From positions 3,028 through 67,027 of the forward strand of contig JAWKVC010000017.1 of assembly GCA_041398245.1 (NCBI GenBank): a DNA stretch of 64,000 nt. The letters are read 5' to 3'. Positions 7,595-15,632 of this stretch are shown here, one piece after another. Position 1 is the stretch's first letter; every line of letters begins with the position of its first letter. Source of the stretch: UBA7672 sp041398245 (GTDB lineage Bacteria; Pseudomonadota; Alphaproteobacteria; Caulobacterales; Hyphomonadaceae). The position numbers and the translations under genes were made by a program. The notes under the pieces were generated by a model, which had not been told where the DNA came from, ran no database searches, and saw only the letters and a list, made by a program, of their open reading frames with translations.

Positions 7595-8488
7595 ATGAGA
7601 ATCCCCGACTGGGTGGTCTATGCAGTCGTGCTGGTTGCGATCGTCGGGACGCTCTTCTCAAGCGGCTCGGGCGGTCGCGAGCGGCCCTACGCGATTCCCC
7701 GTCCCGAGATCGCAGATCCCTATACGCCTGGCTTTGATGCGGACGATTTTGCCGGCACGCGGCCGGTTCCCCTGCCGGAGCCGGGTCCGCCGCTGCCGCA
7801 ATCCCACCCGTTTGACGAGCGGGTTGTGGTGCAGGTCGACAATCCCGAGGACGGCATCGGCACCGCTTTCGCGATCAACCGGTCCGGTCTCTGGCTGACG
7901 GCGCGCCATGTCGTCGATGGCTGCACGCGCGTCGGCCTCGCCGTCGGCGGCGGTCGCATGGTGCGCGTCGAGCAGGTCCGGACGTCGCACGACACGGACC
8001 TTGCGCTTCTGGTCACCGACCGTGCGCCGACAGCGCTGCAGCTCGGCCTCGACCGGGAACTGCGCGTCGGCGAGACCGCCTTCCACGTCGGCTTCCCGCA
8101 GGGCGAGTCGGGCGAGGCGGTTTCGGTCCTCGAGGCGCGTTCGAACCTGATCACGCGTGGCCGCTATGAGATGGAAGAGCCTGTCCTCACCTGGTCCGAG
8201 CGGGGCCGCTCGGAAGGAATCGAGGGAACGCTTTCGGGCATGAGCGGAGGGCCTGTGTTCGACGTCGACGGGTCCGTCATCGGCGTCACGGTCGCTGAAA
8301 GCCCACGCCGGGGCCGTATCTATTCCGCCTCGCCGGATTCAATCCGCAAGTTTCTGGACTCGCAGGGCGAAGTCCCTTACGGCGGCGACGCGCGCCCAAT
8401 CAGTGCATCGTCCTATGAGGCCGAGGCCGATCGCATGCGGGATGAACGCGCAGTCGTGAAGGTGCTGTGCCGCGTGGGCGACAGGTGA
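7595..8488 (+). CDS. Membrane-anchored trypsin-like serine protease
   Basis: The 297-residue protein has an N-terminal membrane helix (about 5-22) without a clear cleavage site, then a Pro-rich linker (about 30-70). A chymotrypsin-fold domain follows. The catalytic triad is visible: His in LTARHVVDGC, Asp in SHDTDLALL and Ser in GMSGGPVFD. There is no PDZ domain, unlike DegP/DegS. It probably cleaves envelope proteins while tethered in the periplasm; the substrate is unknown. Its stop codon overlaps the GTG start of pyrF (GTGA), so the two are translationally coupled, an odd partnership with no obvious shared function. Confidence 0.82.
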   Translation: MRIPDWVVYAVVLVAIVGTLFSSGSGGRERPYAIPRPEIADPYTPGFDADDFAGTRPVPLPEPGPPLPQSHPFDERVVVQVDNPEDGIGTAFAINRSGLWLTARHVVDGCTRVGLAVGGGRMVRVEQVRTSHDTDLALLVTDRAPTALQLGLDRELRVGETAFHVGFPQGESGEAVSVLEARSNLITRGRYEMEEPVLTWSERGRSEGIEGTLSGMSGGPVFDVDGSVIGVTVAESPRRGRIYSASPDSIRKFLDSQGEVPYGGDARPISASSYEAEADRMRDERAVVKVLCRVGDR

Positions 8489-9363
8489 ACGGAAGCTTTG
8501 CCGACAGGTTGATCGAACGGGTCCGGGCGCTTGGTCCCCTTTGTGTCGGCATCGATCCGCATCCCGCCCTCATTCCTCCGATGTTCGGCCCTGCGGGGCC
8601 CGAGGCTGCCGCAAGCTGGGGGCTCGCCATCCTTGAGCGCGTCCAGGGACGCGTGGCGATCGTCAAGCCGCAGGCCGGGCTGTTCGAGCGATGGGGCGCC
8701 AAGGGCTTCGCCGCGCTTGAGCGCGTCTGCAACGCCGCTGCGGCGCAGGGAACGATGGTGATCCTCGACGCCAAGCGGGGTGACATCGGATCGACCGCGG
8801 AGGGTTACGCCGAGGGCTATCTTGGCGCGGCCTCCGCGTGCCCGTGCGACGCCATCACCGTGAACCCCTATATGGGCGTCGAGACGATCGAGCCGTTCGT
8901 GAAGGTCGCCGAAACGCAGGGCAAGGGCGTGGTGGTTCTCGCCCGCACGTCAAATCCCGGATCGCAGGACTTCCAGGCCAAGTTGGTCGATGGCCAGCCG
9001 CTCTATCTGCATGTCGCGCGCGCGCTTGCGCCGATGATCGCGCGACTGCGCGGCGCCAGCGGCTGGTCCGGCCTGATGCTGGTCGCCGGCGCGACCGGAC
9101 CCGAGGATGCAGCCGCGCTGCGCGAGGCGGCAGGCGATGCTCTGTTCCTTGTGCCCGGCTATGGCGCGCAGGGCGCTGGCGCGCGCGAGGCTGTCGCCGG
9201 GTTTGTTGCGCGTGGGAACCGGCGCGAGGGCGGCGTCGTCAACGCATCGCGTTCGGTCGCGTCGCCGGAAGGCGCGCTTCAGGCGGCTACGGCCGCTGAA
9301 TGGTCGGCGCTCGTTGATGGCGCCATCGCGGCGGCTCAGACCGAGCTGCTTGCCGCGACGTAA
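8485..9363 (+). CDS. pyrF: Orotidine 5'-phosphate decarboxylase, type 2
   Basis: This enzyme performs the last step of UMP synthesis, decarboxylating OMP. It belongs to the longer type 2 subfamily (292 residues here) found in actinobacteria, myxobacteria and some others. The signature is ILDAKRGDIGSTAEGYA, with the catalytic Lys-Asp pair. Other matches are CVGIDPHP, VAIVKPQAGLFERWG, ITVNPYMG and LFLVPGYGAQGA. The GTG at 8485 overlapping the protease stop is the best start; an upstream GTG at 8467 lies inside the protease. No other pyrimidine genes are nearby. Confidence 0.92.
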   Translation: MNGSFADRLIERVRALGPLCVGIDPHPALIPPMFGPAGPEAAASWGLAILERVQGRVAIVKPQAGLFERWGAKGFAALERVCNAAAAQGTMVILDAKRGDIGSTAEGYAEGYLGAASACPCDAITVNPYMGVETIEPFVKVAETQGKGVVVLARTSNPGSQDFQAKLVDGQPLYLHVARALAPMIARLRGASGWSGLMLVAGATGPEDAAALREAAGDALFLVPGYGAQGAGAREAVAGFVARGNRREGGVVNASRSVASPEGALQAATAAEWSALVDGAIAAAQTELLAAT

Positions 9364-9454
9364 GTCCGAGTACGCGCAGCGCCAGCAGGCGCGCCCCTGT
9401 GCGCCAATCCTTTACCATTTCGTGCCAGTGGAAAGGGACGCGTCGAGGAGAGCC

Positions 9455-10987
9455 ATGCCTGCCGTCGAAACCAGCCGCGCAGCGCTGATTGCCCACATTC
9501 GCAAAACGGCAGTCTTCACGGCGATCATCCTCGCGGTGGTGTTGCCGTTTGACTATCTCTTTTCAGCTGTCCTGTTCGCCACGCCCAGCCAGGAATACAC
9601 GCCGGCGCTGACGATCGCGATCACGCTGCTCGTTGCGCCTCCCTTCTGCTTTTTTCTGATCCGCCAGGGTGCGCGTCTGGAAGCCGTGCAGGCCTCGCTT
9701 GCCGAGGAACGCGCTGGCCGTCTCGCTGAAGTCGAAGCGGCGCGCGATGCGGCCGAGGCAGCGACGCAGGTCAAGAGCGAGTTTCTCGCCAACATGAGCC
9801 ACGAGATCCGCACGCCGCTCAATGGCGTGCTTGGCATGACACAGGCGCTGGCCGGCCGCGACCTCGATCCAGAGGTGCGCGACATGGTCGCGACGATCCG
9901 CGAGTCGGGCGTTACTCTGATGGCGATCCTCAATGACGTGCTCGATCTCTCGAAGATCGAGGCCGGCCGGCTCGAAATCGCGCCGGGCGACGCCAGCCTG
10001 TCGCACACGCTTCGCCAGGTGCAGCGTCTGTTCGAGCCAGTCGCCAGCGAGAAGGACATCGCCCTCTCGCTCAGGTGCGACCAGTCCTCATCCGACCGCC
10101 TGAAATTTGATGCGCTGCGCGTGCGCCAGTGCGTCTCGAACCTTGTTTCGAATGCCGTCAAGTTTACGCCCCGGGGCCAGATCGACATTGCGGTGACCGT
10201 GACGCCAGAAGGCGAGCGCCATCGCGTGACGGTCTGTGTCGCGGACACGGGCATCGGCATGGACGATGCGACACGCAACCGGCTGTTCGAGGCCTTCACG
10301 CAGGCTGATGGATCGACGACACGACGGTTCGGCGGAACAGGCCTCGGCCTTGCCATCTCTCGGCGTCTCGCTCGCATGATGGGCGGCGACATCACGGTTG
10401 AAAGCGAACTGGGGCGAGGCTCCACATTCGCGCTGACCTTCCTTGCGGAAGCTGCAAGCAGCGAAGGAGTGGCCACTCCTGCTACGAATGCGCCAAGCCG
10501 TAACGAGACGCGTCTGCGCGGCGCGCGCGTGCTTCTGACAGACGACAACGCCGTCAACCGTCAGGTCGCGCGGCTCTTCCTGCAGCCGCAGGGCGCCGAG
10601 CTGACCGAAGCCGCGAATGGCGCAGAGGCGCTGCGCATACTCGAGAAAGAAACGTTCGATCTCGTTCTGCTCGATGTCCACATGCCGGTGATGGACGGCA
10701 TCGAGACGATCCAGCGCATACGCGCCTCCGATCATCCCTGGCGCAGCATTCCTGTCATCGCGTTGACGGCCGATGCGATGAGCGGAGACCGCGAACGGCT
10801 GTTGGCGCTCGGCATGACCGGCTATGTATCCAAGCCAATCGAGCAATCTGAGTTGCTGTCGGCGATCATGATCGCCCTTGGCGGGGATGCGGGGGCCCAG
10901 CCTGTGCACGCGCAAGGCGCCGAAGCGGGCGGCAGCGACGTCAATCTCGACGACCTGCTGGCCGATCTCGACCGGCTCGCCGGGTAG
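9455..10987 (+). CDS. Hybrid histidine kinase with two membrane helices and receiver domain
   Basis: From the ATG at 9455 (GGAG eight bases upstream) the protein has 510 residues. It has two transmembrane helices (about 20-42 and 50-70) with almost no periplasmic loop, then a coiled-coil linker (75-105). HisKA follows with the phospho-His at about 116 in FLANMSHEIRTPLNG. The HATPase domain shows NLVSNAVKFT, DTGIGM, FGGTGLGLAISRRL, and the C-terminal receiver has its phospho-Asp in LVLLDVHMPVMDG and Lys in YVSKPIE. The short loop suggests it senses something in the membrane or cytoplasm. It closely resembles the second hybrid kinase in this window from HisKA onward. No partner response regulator is adjacent; the small zinc-finger/HTH gene converges 12 bases away. 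Confidence 0.92.
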   Translation: MPAVETSRAALIAHIRKTAVFTAIILAVVLPFDYLFSAVLFATPSQEYTPALTIAITLLVAPPFCFFLIRQGARLEAVQASLAEERAGRLAEVEAARDAAEAATQVKSEFLANMSHEIRTPLNGVLGMTQALAGRDLDPEVRDMVATIRESGVTLMAILNDVLDLSKIEAGRLEIAPGDASLSHTLRQVQRLFEPVASEKDIALSLRCDQSSSDRLKFDALRVRQCVSNLVSNAVKFTPRGQIDIAVTVTPEGERHRVTVCVADTGIGMDDATRNRLFEAFTQADGSTTRRFGGTGLGLAISRRLARMMGGDITVESELGRGSTFALTFLAEAASSEGVATPATNAPSRNETRLRGARVLLTDDNAVNRQVARLFLQPQGAELTEAANGAEALRILEKETFDLVLLDVHMPVMDGIETIQRIRASDHPWRSIPVIALTADAMSGDRERLLALGMTGYVSKPIEQSELLSAIMIALGGDAGAQPVHAQGAEAGGSDVNLDDLLADLDRLAG

Positions 10988-10999
10988 AGCCACGCCGCT

Positions 11000-11341
11000 T
11001 CATCCAAATCGCTCCCACGCCGCCTGCCGCGATATGCCCAGCGCATCGCCGATCTTCTGCCATGAGACCTCGCGCTCGCGCAGGGTGTCGATCTGTTGCT
11101 GCAGGACATCGCGCGCAGCTTCCGATGCAGCCTGCGAGCGGGCCAGATTGCCGAGGAGGTCTTCGTCCTTGAGCGAATCCCACCCGGCGAAACCCGCCGT
11201 CGGTACGCCTTCGAGGATGCGGTTGCAGATCCCCACGCAGTCGCCGCAGATGTGAACGCCCGGGCCGGCGATCAGCGACGGGACTTCCTTCGCCGTGCGC
11301 CGGCAGAACGTGCAGAACAGCTTGGCCTTGTTCACCAACAT
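11000..11341 (-). CDS. Small regulator: ClpX-type C4 zinc finger plus C-terminal helix-turn-helix
   Basis: The 113-residue protein starts at ATG 11341 with AGGAGAA upstream. Residues 8-36 form a ClpX-type zinc-binding domain: CTFC (Cys 10 and 13) and CGDC (Cys 32 and 35) separated by 18 residues, with VPSLIAGPGVHIC matching the ClpX N-domain. Residues about 60-88 are helical (SQAASEAARDVLQQQIDTL). Residues about 90-113 (VSWQKIGDALGISRQAAWERFG) are a compact helix-turn-helix of the type used to bind DNA. There is no AAA+ domain, so it is not ClpX. The ClpX zinc domain dimerises, so here it may form a dimeric repressor. Three matching palindromes cover its own promoter and ribosome site, which points to autoregulation. 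Confidence 0.8.
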   Translation of the reverse strand: MLVNKAKLFCTFCRRTAKEVPSLIAGPGVHICGDCVGICNRILEGVPTAGFAGWDSLKDEDLLGNLARSQAASEAARDVLQQQIDTLREREVSWQKIGDALGISRQAAWERFG

Positions 11342-11409
11342 GTCAGGTTCTCCTTGACGGTATGTCAGGTATCTCCTGACGCGCATACGTGTGTCAAGGA
11401 TATCCTGAC
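11342..11409 (-). promoter_or_regulatory. Three 17-bp palindromic operators over the promoter and ribosome site of the zinc-finger/HTH gene
   Basis: Three imperfect palindromes share half-site GTCAGG/CCTGAC: 11342-11358 (GTCAGGTTCTCCTTGAC), 11364-11380 (GTCAGGTATCTCCTGAC) and 11393-11409 (GTCAAGGATATCCTGAC). Read on the minus strand, the distal site contains a TTGACA -35 element (11397-11392). Seventeen bases on, the middle site contains AGATAC, a plausible -10 (11374-11369). The proximal site overlaps the AGGAGAA ribosome site. This arrangement fits autorepression by the encoded HTH protein. The sites are seen directly; the binding protein is inferred. Confidence 0.72.
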
Positions 11410-11569
11410 AGATCGAGGCGCTGCTTAGCTGACGTCACGTAAAATCGAAACGTGGCATGCCGCGCAGCGGCATCGAATAATCGCGCGCTGGCCCGGGTTC
11501 GCCTTTGCCAAACCGGCCCAAGAGTGATGAATTTCCGCCATGTCCGGTGACTGGACGCGGGAGGATGCA

Positions 11570-13723
11570 ATGAGAATCAAGGGTGCGCTGCTGGCTGGCT
11601 TTGTGCTGGCGGCCCTGGCTGCATGTGGCGAGGCGAACGCGCCCGCGATCACTGCGGCCGAGGTGGATGGGCAGGCGATCATCGACGCGGACAAGCGGCC
11701 GGGGATCTGGATCAGCCATGGGCGCACCTATTCCGAGCAGCGCTTCTCACCGCTGAAGCAGATCACAACGGACAATGTGAATGAGCTTGGTCTCGCCTGG
11801 GCCGCCGACCTGGACGCAAACCGCGGCATGGAAGCGACGCCGATTGTCGTCGATGGCGTGATGTACGTCACCTCCGCCTGGTCGATCGTCTACGCCTACG
11901 ACGCCAAGACCGGTGAGCGGCTCTGGAAGTATGATCCTGGCGTCGACAAGGCGCGCGGCGTCGAAGCCTGCTGTGATGTCGTGAACCGCGGCGTAGCGAT
12001 CTGGCAGGGCAAGGTCTTCGTCGGAACGATCGACGGTCGTCTCATTGCGATCGACGCCAAGACCGGCGAGCCGGCGTGGGATGTGGTCACCGTCGACCAG
12101 TCCAAGCCCTACACCATCACAGGCGCGCCCCGGGTCGTGAAGGGCAAGGTTCTGATCGGCAATGGCGGCGCGGAGTTCGGCGTGCGCGGCTATCTCACCG
12201 CCTACGACGCCGCTGACGGCAAGCTCGCCTGGCGGTTCTACATGGCGCCAAATCCCGAGAAGCAGCCCGACAATGCGGCGTCCGACAAGTTTTTCGCCGA
12301 GAAGGGCAATGCAACCTGGGGCGACAGCGGCGAATGGAAGGAGATCGGCGGGGGTGGAACGCCCTGGGACGCCATGGCCTACGATCCTGACCTCGATATC
12401 GTCTATATCGGCATCGGCAATGGCACGCCGTGGAATCGCGAACGCCGCGATCCGTCTGGCGGCGACAACCTGTTGCTGTCGTCCATTCTCGCGCTCAAGC
12501 CGGAGACCGGCGAGTATGTCTGGCATTACCAGACCACGCCGGGGGAATCCTGGGACTATACAGCGACGCAGCACATCATCCTCGCCGACATCAAGATCGG
12601 CGATAAGACGCGCAAGGTCGCGATGCAGGCGCCGAAGAACGGCTTCTTCTACGTGCTTGACCGCGAGACCGGTGAACTGATCTCGGCGGACAAGTATCAG
12701 GACAACGTCAACTGGGCGACGAGTGTCGATCTTGCGACGGGCCGTCCGGTCGAGGCGCCCGGCGTGCGCTATCTTGAAAGCCCGTTCCAGGCGATCCCCG
12801 GTCCGCTTGGCAGCCACAACTGGCATCCAATGGCGTTCAGCCCCGATACGGGCCTTGTCTACATTCCTGCGCAGACCATCCCGCAGATTTATGCCGATCA
12901 GGCCGACTTCGCCTATCGTCCGGGCTTCTGGAACACCGGCATCGAATTCGCCGGCGCCCCCGGGCCGACGCCTACGCTCAACGAGCGCCTAGCGGGCCGC
13001 GCCGCCCTCAAGGGTCAGCTTGTCGCCTGGGATCCGGTTGCGAAGAAGCCGCGCTGGACCGTGGACTATCCAACGCCATGGAATGGCGGCGTGCTCGCAA
13101 CCGCGGGCGGGCTGGTGTTCCAGGGCGGGCTCGACGGCAAGTTCCGCGCCTACAACGCCGCCGAGGGCGGCACGCCGCTCTGGACGACGGACGGCCAGTA
13201 CCCGGTGATGTCGGGACCCATCAGCTACGAGATCGACGGCGAACAATACATCGCCGTGACGGCTGGCTGGGGCACGGCGCTGCCCGTCACGGCTGGCGGC
13301 AACGCCATCCCCAAGATCGGGTCGCCCGAGATGGGACGCGTTCTTGTCTACAAGATCGGCGGCAAGGCGGAGCTCGAACCGTACGAGGTCTTCGAGGTCG
13401 ACAAGGTTCCGGCCGCCGAGGACTTCGGCAACGCCCAGCAGCTTGAATACGGCCGCGTCCTGTTCGAGCGGAACTGCATGGTGTGTCACGGACAACTGGT
13501 GGTGTCCGGCGGCGCGATCCAGGATCTTCGCTGGGCCCAGGCGCCCGGCACAAAGCAGGACTTCGCCGACGTGGTGCTGAACGGCAAGTACGCCAGCGCC
13601 GGCATGGCGAGCTTCGCGTCCGTACTGTCGGCGGACGACGCCGAGTCCATCCGCGCCTACATCATCAACCGCGCGCATGAAGATGCCGCCGCCTTGGCGG
13701 CGGCTGCGCCGACGGCGAACTAA
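11570..13723 (+). CDS. PQQ-dependent quinohemoprotein alcohol dehydrogenase (type II-like)
   Basis: The enzyme oxidises alcohols in the periplasm using pyrroloquinoline quinone and passes electrons to its own cytochrome c domain. The 717-residue protein starts at an ATG after GGAGG and has a lipoprotein-type signal (FVLAALAAC). The eight-bladed propeller carries the adjacent-cysteine motif EACCDVVNRG, the tryptophan-docking repeats (YDAKTGERLWKYD, DAKTGEPAW, YDAADGKLAWRF) and the GESWDYTATQ active-site region with its Asp. A C-terminal cytochrome c domain has CMVCHG and a downstream Met in KYASAGMASF. Known type II enzymes are usually soluble, so the lipid anchor is notable. No PQQ biosynthesis genes are in the window. 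Confidence 0.92.
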   Translation: MRIKGALLAGFVLAALAACGEANAPAITAAEVDGQAIIDADKRPGIWISHGRTYSEQRFSPLKQITTDNVNELGLAWAADLDANRGMEATPIVVDGVMYVTSAWSIVYAYDAKTGERLWKYDPGVDKARGVEACCDVVNRGVAIWQGKVFVGTIDGRLIAIDAKTGEPAWDVVTVDQSKPYTITGAPRVVKGKVLIGNGGAEFGVRGYLTAYDAADGKLAWRFYMAPNPEKQPDNAASDKFFAEKGNATWGDSGEWKEIGGGGTPWDAMAYDPDLDIVYIGIGNGTPWNRERRDPSGGDNLLLSSILALKPETGEYVWHYQTTPGESWDYTATQHIILADIKIGDKTRKVAMQAPKNGFFYVLDRETGELISADKYQDNVNWATSVDLATGRPVEAPGVRYLESPFQAIPGPLGSHNWHPMAFSPDTGLVYIPAQTIPQIYADQADFAYRPGFWNTGIEFAGAPGPTPTLNERLAGRAALKGQLVAWDPVAKKPRWTVDYPTPWNGGVLATAGGLVFQGGLDGKFRAYNAAEGGTPLWTTDGQYPVMSGPISYEIDGEQYIAVTAGWGTALPVTAGGNAIPKIGSPEMGRVLVYKIGGKAELEPYEVFEVDKVPAAEDFGNAQQLEYGRVLFERNCMVCHGQLVVSGGAIQDLRWAQAPGTKQDFADVVLNGKYASAGMASFASVLSADDAESIRAYIINRAHEDAAALAAAAPTAN

Positions 13724-13753
13724 CCCGGCCACGCAACCGCGTGGATACGACTG

Positions 13754-13785
13754 GCGCCGGCTGTCTCCCGGGAGGCAGCCGGCGC
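13754..13785 (+). terminator. Strong hairpin after the quinohemoprotein dehydrogenase
   Basis: GCGCCGGCTG at 13754-13763 pairs perfectly with CAGCCGGCGC at 13776-13785, and the interior CTCCCGGGAG is itself palindromic. It lies 30 bases after the dehydrogenase stop. The downstream bases are only moderately T-rich, so it may be a transcription terminator or an mRNA 3' stabiliser. Confidence 0.6.
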
Positions 13786-13848
13786 ATGATTCTGATTGTG
13801 TGTGTCACGCGGGCGAACTAGCTTCGAAGCGCCATGTTGGGGGGCTTC

Positions 13849-14889
13849 ATGATCCGGACAATCAGGTTTGGGCTGGCGGCTTGCGTCTTCGCATCCGCCG
13901 CGCCCGCGTTCGCGCAACCATCCGCGCCGGAAGGAGCGGTCGCCGCCGTTGCGCCGACCGAGGCGGAAATCGCCGAAATGACTGCAGCGTTCGAGGCTTC
14001 GCTAGAACACCGTAAGGGCGTCATCACGCTGGCGAAGGCCAATGTCGCGCTGAAGGTGCCGGAGAACTTCTATTTCCTGGATGCTTCTGACGCCCATGAT
14101 GTCCTTGTCGAGGCTTGGGGCAACCCGCCCGAAGCCGCGCAGGTGGACGGCATGCTCTTCCCGGAAGGATCGTCCCCGCTGGACGAGGACGCGTGGGGCG
14201 TCGTTCTGACTTACGAAGACACCGGTTACGTGTCGGACGACGATGCATCGGGCATCGACTATGACATGCTGATCGATGCAATGCGTGACGGGCTCGACGC
14301 CGAGAACGCCCAGCGCCGCGCCAATGGTTATCCCAAGCTGGATATTATCGGCTGGGCGACGCAACCGCGCTACGACGCCGCCGCGCACAAGCTCTACTGG
14401 GCGAAGGAGTTGTCTTTCGACGAGGATCCGGATCACACGTTGAATTACGACATGCGCGTGCTCGGCCGGTTTGGGGTTCTCTCGATGAACTTCGTTGCCG
14501 GCCTCGATCAGCTCAAGCTGGTCGAGCGCGCCTCACCGGAAGTGCTCGCGCTGGCCGAGTTCAACCCGGGCTCCCGGTATGATGAATTCAACGCCTCCAC
14601 GGACGCCAAGTCCGATCTCGGCATAGCGGGCCTTATCGGCGGAGCCGCCGCAGCGTCGGTGCTGGCGAAGAATGGCGGCATCATCGCCGCCATCCTGCTG
14701 TTCCTGAAGAAAGGCTGGATTCTTGTTGTCGCCGCCATTGGCGGCATCGGCGCGGTATTCCGCGGTCTCTTTGGCGGCAAGGCCAAGGCAGCAGCGAAAA
14801 CCGAACAACGCGCCTCTACGGCTTTCTTTGACGGTCCCGCCTCCGAAGAATCGGAGCCGCCTTCCAAACCGCCATCGAGCGGCAGCTGA
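13849..14889 (+). CDS. DUF2167 membrane-anchored exported protein
   Basis: The protein has 346 residues from the ATG at 13849, which follows a GGGGGG ribosome site. It has a cleavable signal ending at AFAQ, a DUF2167 domain, and a C-terminal membrane segment. DUF2167 signatures are GVITLAKANVALKVPENFYFL (at about 45-65, split), WGVVLTYEDTGYVSDDDA and LDIIGWATQPRYDAAAHKLYWAKEL. The C-terminal hydrophobic region spans about 265-315 (IAGLIGGAAAASVLAKNGGI, then KKGWILVVAAIGGIGAVFRGLFGG). The tail is charged and Ser/Pro-rich. The function of the family is unknown. A bidirectional terminator follows. Confidence 0.8.
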   Translation: MIRTIRFGLAACVFASAAPAFAQPSAPEGAVAAVAPTEAEIAEMTAAFEASLEHRKGVITLAKANVALKVPENFYFLDASDAHDVLVEAWGNPPEAAQVDGMLFPEGSSPLDEDAWGVVLTYEDTGYVSDDDASGIDYDMLIDAMRDGLDAENAQRRANGYPKLDIIGWATQPRYDAAAHKLYWAKELSFDEDPDHTLNYDMRVLGRFGVLSMNFVAGLDQLKLVERASPEVLALAEFNPGSRYDEFNASTDAKSDLGIAGLIGGAAAASVLAKNGGIIAAILLFLKKGWILVVAAIGGIGAVFRGLFGGKAKAAAKTEQRASTAFFDGPASEESEPPSKPPSSGS

Positions 14890-14899
14890 ACGGCGAAAG

Positions 14900-14930
14900 A
14901 AAAGGCCCGGAGTGACGCTCCGGGCCTTTT
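14900..14930. terminator. Bidirectional rho-independent terminator
   Basis: A perfect 13-bp stem (AAAAGGCCCGGAG at 14900-14912 with CTCCGGGCCTTTT at 14918-14930) has a five-base loop. A-rich and T-rich flanks let it work on both strands. It separates the convergent DUF2167 gene and the following lipoprotein gene. Confidence 0.9.
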
Positions 14931-14951
14931 CATTCCTGCACTGGCGCTGGC

Positions 14952-15575
14952 CTATTTCGGGTTGCAGTAGACGAGGAAGTCGCGCGCCGCTGTATCGAAG
15001 TTCTTGAGCGAGCCGATGTGCTTGGCCTGAACCTGCGCTGCAGCATCCTTCACCAGCGTCCACTCGACCTCGCCCTTGTCGGAAAGGAACGAGACCATGT
15101 CGAGCTGGCCGATGCCGAGAAGATCCGCCGACGTAATCGGGAAGACGAAGTTCGCATCGCTCGAGCCCTTGGCCTGCTCGAACTTGCCGTTGATCTCGCG
15201 CATGGTTGCGCCCGTGCGGATACGATAGGTTGCTGACTGTCCGAGGCGGGCGATGTCCTGCTTGCCTACGCGCATGGTGATGCCGCCATTGGCCGCGTTG
15301 CAGGAGGCATAGACGCCCAGCGGGTTGCTGGTCACGGCGACGTTCGCGCCGACCAGCGCCAGCACCGGATCGTCCGGCACAAGATTCTCTTCGGCCGCCC
15401 AGTGCGATGTCGAGGCAATGTTGAGGACGGTGACGGAACTGGCGGCGGCGGGCGTGGTGGCTGCGCCTGGCGTGGCCGTCCCGGATGGTCCGGCGTCCGG
15501 CGAGGCGGGCGTGCTGGTGGCGCACGCAGCGGCCATCAGACCTGCGGCAGCGGCGAGAGCGATTCGGCTGAACAT
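14952..15575 (-). CDS. Lipoprotein of unknown function
   Basis: The 207-residue protein starts with MFSRIALAAAAGLMAAAC (lipobox AAAC) after an AGGGGA ribosome site; a twelve-codon upstream extension is rejected. An Ala/Thr/Pro-rich linker (about 20-45) leads to a folded domain with VTVLNIASTSHWAAEENLVPDDP, SCNAANGGITMRVG, RIRTGATMREINGKFE and a final YCNPK. The two mature cysteines (YASCN and the C-terminal YC) could form a disulphide. No family was recognised. It is co-directional with the oxidoreductase upstream of it, 57 bases away. Confidence 0.65.
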   Translation of the reverse strand: MFSRIALAAAAGLMAAACATSTPASPDAGPSGTATPGAATTPAAASSVTVLNIASTSHWAAEENLVPDDPVLALVGANVAVTSNPLGVYASCNAANGGITMRVGKQDIARLGQSATYRIRTGATMREINGKFEQAKGSSDANFVFPITSADLLGIGQLDMVSFLSDKGEVEWTLVKDAAAQVQAKHIGSLKNFDTAARDFLVYCNPK

Positions 15576-15632
15576 CGGAATTTCCCCTGTTTCAGTTTGG
15601 GCGAGGCGCATCTGGCCCCGGACGGAACGGTC

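Noticed and set aside
11000..11341. Truncated clpX
   Set aside because: The zinc domain is followed by a complete HTH and a stop, with no AAA+ remnants nearby, so it is a separate small protein rather than a broken clpX.
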